From: Granulicella sp. S156
Lineage (GTDB): Bacteria; Acidobacteriota; Terriglobia; Terriglobales; Acidobacteriaceae
DNA length: 64,000 nt
Direction of reading: 5' to 3'
Assembly: GCF_009766105.1 (NCBI RefSeq)
Contig: NZ_LMUH01000026.1
Span: forward strand, 833,489-897,488
Shown piece by piece: positions 50,711 through 59,149 of this stretch; the first letter of the stretch is position 1; each line of letters opens with the position of its first letter. Position numbers and translations under genes: made by a program. Under the pieces are notes generated by a model. That model had not been told where the DNA came from and did no database searches. It saw only the letters and a list, made by a program, of their open reading frames with translations.

Positions 50711-53700
50711 TTAGAACAAGATACGGCCGCCAACCTGGATAATGCGGTTGCTGCCTCCGCTGCCGGTGATCTCACCGAAGGTCGAGCTGTTCATCGTTGC
50801 TGAAGGCGCACCGAGGTTGGTCAGATTGAAGACGTTGGTAAACTCGCCGCGAACCTGAAACTGCACCGATCTAAATATCGTGAAGCTGCGGAAGAGCGAG
50901 GCATCGACGTCCCGATAACCAGGATCAGAGAGTTGCGCGGGGCGCGTGTTTCCAAGAAGGCCCAGAGGTCCAACGCCGGGGCAACCGGGGGTAATGCCCG
51001 GGGAGCAGTAAGCCGATGTGTCGAACCACTCCTTCTCCATCGCAACACGTGAGTGGCCGTTGTCGAGAACGTGAGCGAACTTGCCAGGCGCGATGCTTGG
51101 ACGATTGTTTCCATCGCCGTCGAAGTAGTTGTCCACTCCGGTCGTCACGGTGAAGGGCTGGCCGCTGTTTGCCGTCCAGATGGCGGTCACCGTCCAGCCG
51201 TTGATCGTATTCCGAAGGATCAGGTTGTGCCCCGTAAAGTAATCAGTCTTCCATACAAACGAGGCGGTCATCATTTGACGCCTGTCCTGGTCCGAACGCT
51301 GGCGCCATTCCAACTGCGGGTAGTTCTCATCGACGAAGGTGCCTGCGAGGTTGGTCCCGTCCAGAGCGTTGCTGGCCAGGGTCTTGCTCCAGACGTAAAA
51401 CCCGCGCGCGCTGAAGTTGTGCGAGATGCGCTTCTCGATATTCACCTGCAGGCCGTTATAGTTGGAGTTTTGATTCGAGCGAATGTTGTAGACGTTCGAA
51501 TAGGTGGGAGTTGCGGCCGAAAGCCCGTACTCCGAGTTCAACGGACGACGGTTGTTGACGGTGCTGCTGGTGTTGGCATAAGCGCATGCTTTGGTCAGGT
51601 CGGTGCAGCTGGGGCCGGAGGTGCCGGCGGCGGTGATGTTGAACTGCGGCGGATTGAGGTCGCGATAAAGCGGCATCTTGCGATTGAGCGAACCGACATA
51701 GTTCGCCGACAGTGCAAGGCCGGGGCCGAACTGCTGCTGGAAGCCGACGTTGATCTGATACGTGACCGGCCACTCGTAGTGCGGATCGAAAGAGGAAACC
51801 TGGTTGAGGGCCAGGAAGCTGGCGGTGCTCGTGTGGGGCGTGAACGTCAGTGTAGGGAACGGGTTGGTCCCCCCTGGAAACTCCGTCGGATCGTTCGAAT
51901 ACGGATGCGTCATCGAATTGACCTTGCTGAACGTGGGACGGACGGCATACGGAGCGAAGTTCGAGGGAAGCTCCCATTCGTTGCCGGAGATGCCTCCATA
52001 GAAGAGGCCACCGGCAACGTGGAAGACCGTCTTGCCGTTGCCGTAAGGATCATACGAGAGGCCGATGCGGGGCGAGATGTGGCTATCGGGCGTGAAGGCT
52101 CCTGTGGAGGGCACTCCAGGGTCTCCAGGAAAGAGCATGCCGATGGGGGCCAATTGGTTGCCGGTCTTGCCGGATATGTTTACGTTCTTGAACGCGTGGG
52201 ACTGCACTCCCGGCGAGAAGTTGGTCTGCCGGTTTTGTGTATCGGTCGGGGCCTGCTGCCAGTCGTAGCGGATACCCAGATTGAGGGTCAGGTTCGGACG
52301 AATACGCCAGTCGTCCTGCGCGAAGAGGGCGTAGTTCCAGTAGTTGGCCTCTGCATACTCGCCGGTGTCCTGCTCGAAGCTGCTGGGGAGGCCGAGTAAA
52401 TAGTCCGAGATGGAATTGCTGCTACGGGTGCCTGGAGATGTGGCGTAGGAGAAGACACCGTAGTTGTCGAGCGATGTGTACTGGAAGTCCTTCTCCAGAC
52501 TGGCTTCGGCGCCCAGGGCGAGCGTATGTTGTCCGCGCGTGGTGCTGAGCACATCCCGAAAGGCATAGAGATTCGTGCCGGCCTTAGGGCCGGTGATGGA
52601 CTGCGAGAGCGTAAACCAACTGGGGACGGAGACTTGCCCGCGGGAGGGAAGCCCCGAGATGCCGAAGTCGGACCCAAAGTTTGCAAACGTGCTATTGTCC
52701 GGGACCGGGATGCGGCCGCCATGCTGCCGTGTATAACTCAGCCAGGCCTGGTTGATGGTGCGCGGACTGATCGTCCAGGTGTCGCTCGCATTTGCGTTCT
52801 GCTGCTTGGTCGCGTAGCTCGAATAGGTCCATTGTTGTGGTGTCAGGCCACCAGGATTGACCCGAATACTGTAGTCGTACAGGAAGTACGACAGGGTGAG
52901 ACGGTGGTTCGCCGTCAACTGATGTTCCGTCTTGATCAGATACTGGTTGTACATCTCCGGCGTAGGGTCGAACTCCCTATAGGTATATTGGTTGTCGCCG
53001 AATTCACCCGCCCCAACGCCAGGTTTGACCCCCTTGGAACTCAGATAGTTCGCGATGTTGACCGCCGTTGGGTCGAGAGGTGTCGTAATGATGTTGTTGG
53101 GGTATGGCGTATTCGTAGCGGGGTTGCAGACAAGGAATTTGAAGGCTGTGTTGTCTGCCTTGGAAGGACTCTGCTTACAGGTCGTGATGTCGGAGGGCAG
53201 ATTCTCGGAGAAATTGCCGGCGATCTGAGCGGCGTCGGGAACATTGCCGCTAAATGCCGGAGATGTGGTGTCGCGCAGACCGCCAAAGCTCCCAAAGAAG
53301 AAATCCTTGTCCTTGCGGATAGGGCCTCCCAGCGTTGCGCCGTACTCATTGCGGGCATAGGGGGCTTTGGTTGTTGAGTTGTGCGCGACGGCCGTAAAGT
53401 TCCTGGTGCGATAGAACTCGAAGGCTGAGCCGTGGTATTGGTTGGTCCCTGACTTCGTCACCACGCTGACGACGGCAGCTGCGTATCGTCCGAGCGTTGC
53501 ATTGAAGTTGTTGGTTTGAACATTGAACTGGCTGACCGCGTCGGGGTTGGGAATGACGTTACCGCTGTTGCGATCGCCGGTCATGTTGAGTCCGCCGTCG
53601 AGATAGAACGAGACCTGGCCAGTGAAGTCATCCGTCGAACCGTTGATGTAAACGTGCTGTTCCTGGAAGCCCAGAAGGTTCGTTGTGGTGTTGGACTGAA

Positions 53701-54274
53701 CGCCCGGGGTGAGGCTGAGCAACTGATAGACATTGCGGCCTACCAGCGGTAGATTGTCGATCTCCACGTTGGAGACCGTGCGGCCCAGGGTTGCGCTCCC
53801 CAGGTTTACCAGGGGGACATCCTCAGTGACCGTGACCGTTTCACTGGCTCCGCCAGGCTCCAGCGCGAGTGTCAACTCGGCATTCTGCATGACCTCGAGG
53901 ACCACGCCAGCACGATCGAGTGTCTTGAATCCCGGGGCCGTGACAGTCACCTTATAGGGGCCTACCGGCAGGAACTCCTCGTGATACGAACCGTCGGCCT
54001 TGCTTTTGAAGGTTCGGGTGAAGTTGGTGTCCGTCTGAGTCAGTGTGACGCTCGCGTTGGGGACGCCGGCGCCTGTTGAGTCCGTGATGGTACCAAACAT
54101 CGTAGCGGTACTGAGCTGTGCCCGCAGTGCCCCTGACAACCCCATGAGCAAGATGCAGATTGCGGCCAACGACAGAACACGCCTGGCATTCCATCGCGGA
54201 AACCATCCGCGAAAAAGGCCCCTTTGCCGATGATTTTGGATCTGACATTGAAGAAGTTGACGAAAAATTTGCAT
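50711..54274 (-). CDS. Oar-like TonB-dependent receptor with carboxypeptidase-regulatory domain
   Basis: An outer-membrane protein of 1187 residues. A long signal region (about 1-52, hydrophobic VLSLAAICILLMGLSGALRAQ) is followed by a CarboxypepD_reg domain (about 55-145: FGTITDSTGAGVPNASVTLTQ, SYHEEFLPVGPYKVTVTAPGF in part). Next comes a plug domain (NLPLVGRNVYQLLSLTPGV, VSVVTKSGTNQYHGSAFEFYR), then a beta-barrel of about 900 residues ending RIIQVGGRILF. Acidobacteria have many such proteins, thought to import glycans or oligomers; the ligand is unknown. GAGGAGA stands before the ATG. Confidence 0.92.
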   Translation of the reverse strand: MQIFRQLLQCQIQNHRQRGLFRGWFPRWNARRVLSLAAICILLMGLSGALRAQLSTATMFGTITDSTGAGVPNASVTLTQTDTNFTRTFKSKADGSYHEEFLPVGPYKVTVTAPGFKTLDRAGVVLEVMQNAELTLALEPGGASETVTVTEDVPLVNLGSATLGRTVSNVEIDNLPLVGRNVYQLLSLTPGVQSNTTTNLLGFQEQHVYINGSTDDFTGQVSFYLDGGLNMTGDRNSGNVIPNPDAVSQFNVQTNNFNATLGRYAAAVVSVVTKSGTNQYHGSAFEFYRTRNFTAVAHNSTTKAPYARNEYGATLGGPIRKDKDFFFGSFGGLRDTTSPAFSGNVPDAAQIAGNFSENLPSDITTCKQSPSKADNTAFKFLVCNPATNTPYPNNIITTPLDPTAVNIANYLSSKGVKPGVGAGEFGDNQYTYREFDPTPEMYNQYLIKTEHQLTANHRLTLSYFLYDYSIRVNPGGLTPQQWTYSSYATKQQNANASDTWTISPRTINQAWLSYTRQHGGRIPVPDNSTFANFGSDFGISGLPSRGQVSVPSWFTLSQSITGPKAGTNLYAFRDVLSTTRGQHTLALGAEASLEKDFQYTSLDNYGVFSYATSPGTRSSNSISDYLLGLPSSFEQDTGEYAEANYWNYALFAQDDWRIRPNLTLNLGIRYDWQQAPTDTQNRQTNFSPGVQSHAFKNVNISGKTGNQLAPIGMLFPGDPGVPSTGAFTPDSHISPRIGLSYDPYGNGKTVFHVAGGLFYGGISGNEWELPSNFAPYAVRPTFSKVNSMTHPYSNDPTEFPGGTNPFPTLTFTPHTSTASFLALNQVSSFDPHYEWPVTYQINVGFQQQFGPGLALSANYVGSLNRKMPLYRDLNPPQFNITAAGTSGPSCTDLTKACAYANTSSTVNNRRPLNSEYGLSAATPTYSNVYNIRSNQNSNYNGLQVNIEKRISHNFSARGFYVWSKTLASNALDGTNLAGTFVDENYPQLEWRQRSDQDRRQMMTASFVWKTDYFTGHNLILRNTINGWTVTAIWTANSGQPFTVTTGVDNYFDGDGNNRPSIAPGKFAHVLDNGHSRVAMEKEWFDTSAYCSPGITPGCPGVGPLGLLGNTRPAQLSDPGYRDVDASLFRSFTIFRSVQFQVRGEFTNVFNLTNLGAPSATMNSSTFGEITGSGGSNRIIQVGGRILF

Positions 54275-54712
54275 GGCTCTCCTCGAAAGTGGTTGCGCAA
54301 AGCCGCCCCACCAGAGTTGGTGTATTTGCCTTCAAGACAAACGCTAATCTCTACACTCGTAGATCTGGCCTACTGGGAACGGAGAACATAAGAGAACATC
54401 CAATACACTCTTGTCAAGCGGTTTAATAAGTAGAAATGAACTTTCTCTCTAAAGTTGCACTGGAGAAATATCTTCATATTTGGTTGGAGGTGGGACGAAT
54501 GAGACCTATTCTTCTTGCCGTCGAAACGTCGCCAAAGAATTCGGCTCTATGAAGAAGTTCAACGGCTAGCGCGGGCAAGCAGCGCGCAGGCCCAGGCCCT
54601 GGTGCTCCGACAGCTCTGCAAAAAAGAGTGCTATTTCCCGAGCCGCCGAGAAGACTCGCTACTGGACCGTCCGCCATCCGGCAGCATCTAATGGAGACCA
54701 GAGGAGACGACT
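54275..54712. other. 438-base region between the receptor gene and msrB
   Basis: The left part (54275-54480) is AT-rich and should hold the promoter of the receptor gene. The right part contains a possible short frame (see next entry) and the msrB ribosome site AGAGGAG. No repeat or RNA is evident. Confidence 0.6.
54499..54691 (+). pseudogene. possible small protein gene, maybe frameshifted
   Basis: GGAGGTG stands eight bases before ATG at 54499, but that frame stops after 17 codons (MRPILLAVETSPKNSAL). The next frame is open from 54503 to TAA at 54691 and reads YEEVQRLARASSAQAQALVL then RQLCKKECYFPSRREDSLLD, which looks more like protein than chance sequence. A one-base shift near 54545 would join them. 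Either it is a small real gene starting at TTG 54515 or a decayed one. No family was recognised. Confidence 0.25.
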
Positions 54713-55138
54713 ATGCCAGACACGATTACCACCGGCACGAAGCCGAAGAAGATTGAGAAGACCGACGCCGAGTGGCGCGCCCTACTCACTCCCGAGCAGT
54801 ACCACGTCATGCGCGAGAAGGGCACAGAACGCCCCTTTACCGGCGTGCTGACCAACAACCACGACGACGGCATGTACCACTGCGGTGCGTGCGACGCCCC
54901 GCTCTTCACATCCGAAACCAAGTTCGACTCCGGCTGCGGCTGGCCAAGCTTCTATGCACCGATCTCGTCGGACGCCGTCACTTCCCACGAAGACAATAGC
55001 TACGGCATGCGCCGCATTGAGATCACCTGCGCCACCTGCGGAGCACACCTAGGCCACGTCTTCCCCGACGGCCCCAAACCCACCGGGCAGCGCTTCTGCA
55101 TCAACTCAGCGTCGCTGGCGTTTGAGAAGAAGAGCTAA
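54713..55138 (+). CDS. msrB: peptide-methionine (R)-S-oxide reductase MsrB
   Basis: A 141-residue protein. Zinc Cys pairs are C57/C60 ([11 protein letters not shown]) and C106/C109 ([14 protein letters not shown]); the catalytic C129 lies in [25 protein letters not shown] is the substrate-side motif. It reduces methionine-R-sulfoxide in oxidised proteins with thioredoxin. AGAGGAG precedes the ATG. A GC-rich terminator follows 50 bases later. Confidence 0.96.
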   Translation: MPDTITTGTKPKKIEKTDAEWRALLTPEQYHVMREKGTERPFTGVLTNNHDDGMYHCGACDAPLFTSETKFDSGCGWPSFYAPISSDAVTSHEDNSYGMRRIEITCATCGAHLGHVFPDGPKPTGQRFCINSASLAFEKKS

Positions 55139-55141
55139 GAG

Positions 55142-55180
55142 CAGGAAACAGGAAACAGGAAACAGGAAACAGGAAACAGG
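55142..55180. repeat. heptanucleotide tandem repeat (CAGGAAA)n
   Basis: About five and a half copies of CAGGAAA in tandem, just after the msrB stop. The same heptamer is repeated at 58925-58948, and its complement, less regular, at 55281-55310. Confidence 0.9.
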
Positions 55181-55188
55181 TTAAGTAA

Positions 55189-55223
55189 AAACGCCCCGCT
55201 TGCTTCATGCAGGCGGGGCGTTT
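55189..55223. terminator. terminator between msrB and rpmB
   Basis: An 11-bp perfect stem AAACGCCCCGC / GCGGGGCGTTT with a 13-base loop. T-runs occur on both sides (AAAA before, TTT after), so it may serve both msrB and the convergent rpmB. Confidence 0.88.
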
Positions 55224-55308
55224 ACTAATTTCTTGAATTGTGCGGTAGGTACACTTATGCGACAGCATCCACGAGGGCTACTGTTTGCTGTTTCCTGCTT
55301 GCTGTTTC

Positions 55309-55497
55309 CTAGCCCTTAACAACTTTTCCGGTCTTGATGCAGCTGGTGCAGACCTTTACGCGCTTGGTCGCGCCGTTGGTGACAGACTTAACCGATTGAA
55401 GGTTCGGGTTCCAGCGCCGACGGGTGACGTTGTGCGCGTGCGAGATGTTGTTGCCGAACTGCGGGCCTTTGCCGCAAAGCTCACATACCTGTGCCAT
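55309..55497 (-). CDS. rpmB: 50S ribosomal protein L28
   Basis: A 62-residue protein: [37 protein letters not shown] and [18 protein letters not shown], with CxxC pairs that mark the zinc-containing L28 form. The start at 55497 has GGAG seven bases upstream; the frame is open further but the upstream part is not L28. Its stop overlaps the CTGTTTCCT repeat. Confidence 0.96.
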   Translation of the reverse strand: MAQVCELCGKGPQFGNNISHAHNVTRRRWNPNLQSVKSVTNGATKRVKVCTSCIKTGKVVKG

Positions 55498-55612
55498 GAC
55501 ATTACTCCAAACGAATCTTTTGCCCCAGAAGAGACTCCAGCAACAACCCACGCGCAATCTAGGCTCCGGAAACTTTCTCCGGTTTCTATCCTGCCCATGC
55601 TACGGAAGGGAG

Positions 55613-55689
55613 TGGTAGGCACGAGCGGATTCGAACCGCTGACCTCTACCGTGTCAAGGTAGCGCTCTAACCAACTGAGCTACGCGCCT
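55613..55689 (-). tRNA. tRNA-Val (anticodon GAC)
   Basis: The minus strand folds as a full cloverleaf: acceptor AGGCGCG / CGTGCCT (one G-U), D arm GCTC-AGTTGGTTA-GAGC, anticodon arm CTACC-TTGACAC-GGTAG with anticodon GAC, a five-base variable loop, and T arm AGCGG-TTCGAAT-CCGCT. Discriminator A and CCA are encoded. It reads GUC/GUU valine codons. It lies upstream of rpmB on the same strand. Confidence 0.97.
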
Positions 55690-55771
55690 CTGGTGCGTCT
55701 ATTCAGTGTATCTGCAAGTCGTCAGCCCCGCAACCCAGTTCTACCGGAAGCAGGGGTAGCTGTAGAGAAAA

Positions 55772-55856
55772 TCTTTAACGCAGAGGCCGCAGAGGTTTCG
55801 CGGAGGTCGCGATGGCGTCCGTGCCTATCCCGAAAAACCTCTGTGTCAAAAGCTCT
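55772..55856. repeat. extragenic inverted repeat next to the phosphatidyltransferase gene
   Basis: CTTTAACGCAGAGGCCGCAGAGG... GTTTCGCGGAGGTCGCGATGGCG... with right arm CCTCTGTGTCAAAAG. It is close to the repeat at 42176-42262 (GGTTTCGCGGAGG-CGCGATGGC shared). Its right end touches the stop codon of the phosphatidyltransferase gene. Confidence 0.8.
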
Positions 55857-56482
55857 TATGCCTTTGGCGGCGCAGCAGCTACTGGTTCGTGCACCCGACG
55901 GATCACAATCCATGCATATTCCGCCGCGGACACCGGCGCCATCACGGCAATCGTCCACAGCAACAGGCTCTTCAGCTGGGTAAGCCCTGCCCGCGGGATC
56001 ACCTGGCAGGTCATCACCGTCAGCACACCCAGAATCTGCACGACGGTGTTCACTTTGCCCAGAAGGCTGGGGCGGAAGTCACGCAGGGTGTGGGTGGCAA
56101 ACAGCAGCGTTGCGATCAGCAGAATCCCCAGGTCGCGGCTGAAGACCAACACCGTTACGTAGCGTGGGATCAGGCCCACATGGGTCAGCACGATAAACAG
56201 AGTGCTCAGGAGCAGCTTGTCGGCGATGGGGTCGAGGTACTGGCCGAGCGTGGTGCGCTGCTGCAGCCAACGCGCCAGCAGACCGTCCAGGCCGTCGCTC
56301 ACGCCAGCCAACCACAGCAAGGCAAACGCCACTCCCCAGTGGCCATCGAGAATCGTGATGACCAGGAACGGCAGAATGAACAACCGCAGCATGGTGAGGA
56401 GGTTGGGGGTGGCACGGAATTGGCGGAAAGCATTCACAAGATGGCTCAATGGAATATCGCATAGTAGCCGATTTCCTGCCAT
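55856..56482 (-). CDS. pgsA: CDP-alcohol phosphatidyltransferase (PgsA-like)
   Basis: A 208-residue protein with several membrane helices. The full family signature D63-xx-D66-G67-xx-A70-R71-x8-G80-xxx-D84-xxx-D88 is present in VSDGLDGLLAR and LGQYLDPIADK. TPNLLTMLRLFILPF at the start fits phosphatidylglycerophosphate synthase; a cardiolipin-synthase-type or other CDP-alcohol transferase cannot be ruled out. It makes anionic phospholipid precursors in the inner membrane. Confidence 0.88.
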   Translation of the reverse strand: MAGNRLLCDIPLSHLVNAFRQFRATPNLLTMLRLFILPFLVITILDGHWGVAFALLWLAGVSDGLDGLLARWLQQRTTLGQYLDPIADKLLLSTLFIVLTHVGLIPRYVTVLVFSRDLGILLIATLLFATHTLRDFRPSLLGKVNTVVQILGVLTVMTCQVIPRAGLTQLKSLLLWTIAVMAPVSAAEYAWIVIRRVHEPVAAAPPKA

Positions 56483-56506
56483 ACCTGTATAGGCAATTCT
56501 GGCCCG

Positions 56507-56968
56507 TCAACCCTGGAGTCTCTTCTCAAACACAAGCGATATCTTCACCTGGCTATACCCAGCCCGCAGGTAAAACTGGTGGGCAGCCTCGCGAGTGCTG
56601 CGCGACGTCACTCTCACAACACCGGCGCCATGCTCCCGGCTCCATCGCTCCGCCGCTTCGCACAACAGCCGCCCAATGCCCTTTCCGCGAACGCCATCCC
56701 TTACGACAAGGCCGCCAATCAGGGCAAAGGGCGCTGTCTGTAGGCGCCGCTCCAGAGACACCTCGATCCAACCTACAACCTGATCCTCCTCACAAGCGAC
56801 AAAGACTGCCTGTCTCTCCGCATAGCCAGGGAGTTCCTCAATCCACCGCTGCACCTCTGCCAGTGGCCGTGCATAGCCAAGCTGCACAATCAACTCTCCG
56901 ACGGCCGCGGCGTCTCCGCCTTCGACAGGCCGCACGACTATCTCGTTCCTATGCTCGACCGCACTCAT
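56507..56968 (-). CDS. GNAT-family N-acetyltransferase
   Basis: A protein of about 153 residues: IVVRPVEGGDAAAVGELIVQLGY at the start, ALIGGLVVRDGVRGKGIGRLLCEAAERW with the acetyl-CoA loop RGKGIG (in part), and REAAHQFYLRAGYSQVKIS near the end. It resembles aminoglycoside 6'-acetyltransferase-like GNATs. AAGGAGA lies ten bases before ATG at 56968. The substrate is unknown. Confidence 0.85.
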   Translation of the reverse strand: MSAVEHRNEIVVRPVEGGDAAAVGELIVQLGYARPLAEVQRWIEELPGYAERQAVFVACEEDQVVGWIEVSLERRLQTAPFALIGGLVVRDGVRGKGIGRLLCEAAERWSREHGAGVVRVTSRSTREAAHQFYLRAGYSQVKISLVFEKRLQG

Positions 56969-57100
56969 AGACAACATTCTCCTTCCAATCCCGGTGTTAT
57001 TAATATCCGACTGCATTAGTCTTGCTTCCAGACGCCGCGCGCCGTACACTGAGAATGGCCGAAATCTACGCGACGAGCGCAGGATTCGCCAATATCAACT

Positions 57101-57559
57101 ATGCTGCGACTCACCAAAAAAGCGGATTACGGACTGATGGCGCTCAAGTACCTTGCCGAACAGGCCGACAGCGGTGCGCAGTCGGCCAAGGATGTCGCCG
57201 AGGCTTACCACATCCCTCCGCAGCTTCTGGCCAAGATTCTCCAGACGCTGGCCAAGGCCGGCCTGCTGGTCTCGCACGCTGGAACCAATGGTGGATACGC
57301 GCTTGCCCGCCCAGCTCAGGACATTTCGGCGTTTGAGGTTATCCGCGCCATCGACGGCCCGCTTTTCATCACCAGTTGCATTACGATTCACGGAACCTGC
57401 GACCTACACGGTACCTGCACCATCAAAGAACCGTTGCGCAAAGTCAACGACAGCATCAAGGAACTGCTGAGCGGCATTCACGTCTCGGATCTGATTGAGC
57501 CGGCCGAGGCTTCCCCTGCTGCAGCGTTGGCCGGCGGTCTTGTGAGCATCGCGCTCTAG
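57101..57559 (+). CDS. iscR: Rrf2-family Fe-S regulator (IscR-like)
   Basis: A 152-residue protein. Winged-helix N-terminal [20 protein letters not shown], recognition helix [21 protein letters not shown] and wing [14 protein letters not shown]. Three Cys at C93, C100 and C106 ([14 protein letters not shown]) match the IscR cluster ligands (C-x5-C-x5-C in E. coli; here x6 and x5). IscR senses Fe-S status and represses the isc genes. iscS follows 83 bases later, supporting this role over other Rrf2 types. Confidence 0.88.
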   Translation: MLRLTKKADYGLMALKYLAEQADSGAQSAKDVAEAYHIPPQLLAKILQTLAKAGLLVSHAGTNGGYALARPAQDISAFEVIRAIDGPLFITSCITIHGTCDLHGTCTIKEPLRKVNDSIKELLSGIHVSDLIEPAEASPAAALAGGLVSIAL

Positions 57560-57642
57560 TTTTTATTCGCAGCTGGCTGGCTTGTCGTTTAAAGCTGGCC
57601 GGAAATCACCAGCATTACCCAATGTTTAGGAGCACAACCATC

Positions 57643-58914
57643 ATGGCTGAAACTATCGGAATCAACGTCACCCAGTCGAACGAGCCCTTGCCCGCAGGCG
57701 TCAAACTGCCCATCTACATGGACAACCACGCCACCACACCGCTGGACCCGCGCGTGCTTGAAGCCATGATGCCCTACCTGACCGGCATCTTCGGCAACGC
57801 CGCCAGCCGCAACCACAGCTTCGGCTGGGAGGCAGAGGCCGCAGTCGAAAAGTCGCGCGAACAGATCGCCAAGCTCATCGGCTGTACCGCCAAGGAGATC
57901 ATCTTTACCTCCGGGGCCACCGAGTCGAACAACCTTGCTATCAAGGGCATCGCCGAGATGTACCGCGAGCGCGGGAACCACATCATCACCCAGGTCACGG
58001 AGCACAAGGCTGTGCTCGACACCTGCAAGCGCCTGGAGAAGTCCGGCTACCGGATCACCTATCTGCCTGCGCAGGCTGATGGTCTGATCGACATCGAAGA
58101 CCTGAAGCGCGCGATGGACGACCAGACGATCCTCGTCTCGATCATGTACGCGAACAACGAGATCGGCGTGATCCAGCCTATCCGCGAGATCGGCAAGCTG
58201 TGCCACGAGAAGGGTGTGCTCTTCCATACCGATGCCGTGCAAGCTGTCGGTAAGATTCCGGTCAACGTCATCACCGACAACATTGATGTGCTCTCGCTCA
58301 GCGGCCACAAGATCTACGGCCCCAAGGGTGTCGGCGCGCTGTATGTTCGCCGTCGTAACCCGCGCGTGCAGATCTCGGAGCAGATCAACGGCGGAGGCCA
58401 CGAGCGCGGCATGCGTTCGGGCACGCTGAATGTCCCGGGCATCGTCGGCCTGGGCGCGGCTTGCGAGATCTGCCAGAACGAGATGGAAGCGGAAAGCAAG
58501 CGCGAGATCGAGCTCCGCGATTATCTCCGCGCGAAGCTCGAGAAGGCGCTCGACTATACCCAGGTCAACGGCAACATGGACCACCACCTGCCCGGCAACT
58601 TGAACATGAGCTTTGTCTACGTCGAGGGCGAATCGCTCTTGATGGGTATCAACGACATCGCCGTGTCGTCCGGCTCGGCCTGCACCTCGGCCACGCTGGA
58701 GCCCAGCTATGTTCTCAAGGCTCTCGGCCTTGGCGATGACGTCGCCCATAGCTCCATCCGCTTCGGTCTCGGACGCTTCAACACCAAGGAAGAAGTCGAC
58801 TACGTCAGCGATAAGCTGATCGACGTCGTCTCGAAGCTGCGCGAACTGTCGCCGCTGTACGAGATGGTCAAGGAAGGCATCGACCTCTCGAAGATCGAGT
58901 GGGCCGCGCACTAA
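57643..58914 (+). CDS. iscS: cysteine desulfurase IscS
   Basis: A 423-residue class-V aminotransferase of the NifS/IscS group. Visible are [39 protein letters not shown] lysine K223 in [20 protein letters not shown] and catalytic C347 on the flexible loop [18 protein letters not shown]. It supplies sulfur to IscU and to tRNA thiolation. ATG at 57643 follows AGGAG. A short N-terminal extension of about 20 residues is present. It is unlike the encapsulated SufS-type enzyme at 14.3 kb. Confidence 0.96.
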   Translation: MAETIGINVTQSNEPLPAGVKLPIYMDNHATTPLDPRVLEAMMPYLTGIFGNAASRNHSFGWEAEAAVEKSREQIAKLIGCTAKEIIFTSGATESNNLAIKGIAEMYRERGNHIITQVTEHKAVLDTCKRLEKSGYRITYLPAQADGLIDIEDLKRAMDDQTILVSIMYANNEIGVIQPIREIGKLCHEKGVLFHTDAVQAVGKIPVNVITDNIDVLSLSGHKIYGPKGVGALYVRRRNPRVQISEQINGGGHERGMRSGTLNVPGIVGLGAACEICQNEMEAESKREIELRDYLRAKLEKALDYTQVNGNMDHHLPGNLNMSFVYVEGESLLMGINDIAVSSGSACTSATLEPSYVLKALGLGDDVAHSSIRFGLGRFNTKEEVDYVSDKLIDVVSKLRELSPLYEMVKEGIDLSKIEWAAH

Positions 58915-58924
58915 AAACTAAGAA

Positions 58925-58948
58925 CAGGAAACAGGAAACAGGAAACAG
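58925..58948. repeat. heptanucleotide tandem repeat (CAGGAAA)n, second locus
   Basis: Three and a half copies of CAGGAAA directly after the iscS stop, as after msrB. Confidence 0.88.
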
Positions 58949-58985
58949 TTCAAAGCTCTGTTCTTGCTCGCTCTACATCAAGCAG

Positions 58986-59035
58986 CCCCCGCGCTTTAGC
59001 AATCTCTTTGCAAAGGCGCGGGGGATTCTCTTTTC
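58986..59035 (+). terminator. terminator after iscS
   Basis: CCCCCGCGC-TTTAGCAA and TTGCAAAG-GCGCGGGGG form a stem of about 16 bp with one bulge, followed by ATTCTCTTTTCT. It separates iscS from the DUF1080 gene, so the isc genes are in at least two transcripts. Confidence 0.85.
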
Positions 59036-59149
59036 TGCCGGTAAAATCATCGGGCGAAGCAAAAAGCTCAATAGGCTAAAGCCTCCACAGAGATTTCAAC
59101 CCTAACGACATCCGTGCCGGTGGGCACGGATGCACTGGACAGGTGAAAA

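Noticed and set aside
51053-52399. 448-codon plus-strand frame
   Set aside because: Antisense to the TonB-dependent receptor barrel; an effect of GC-rich third positions.
57589-58911. 440-codon minus-strand frame
   Set aside because: Antisense to iscS; rich in Asp/Val/Leu/Arg without domain sense.
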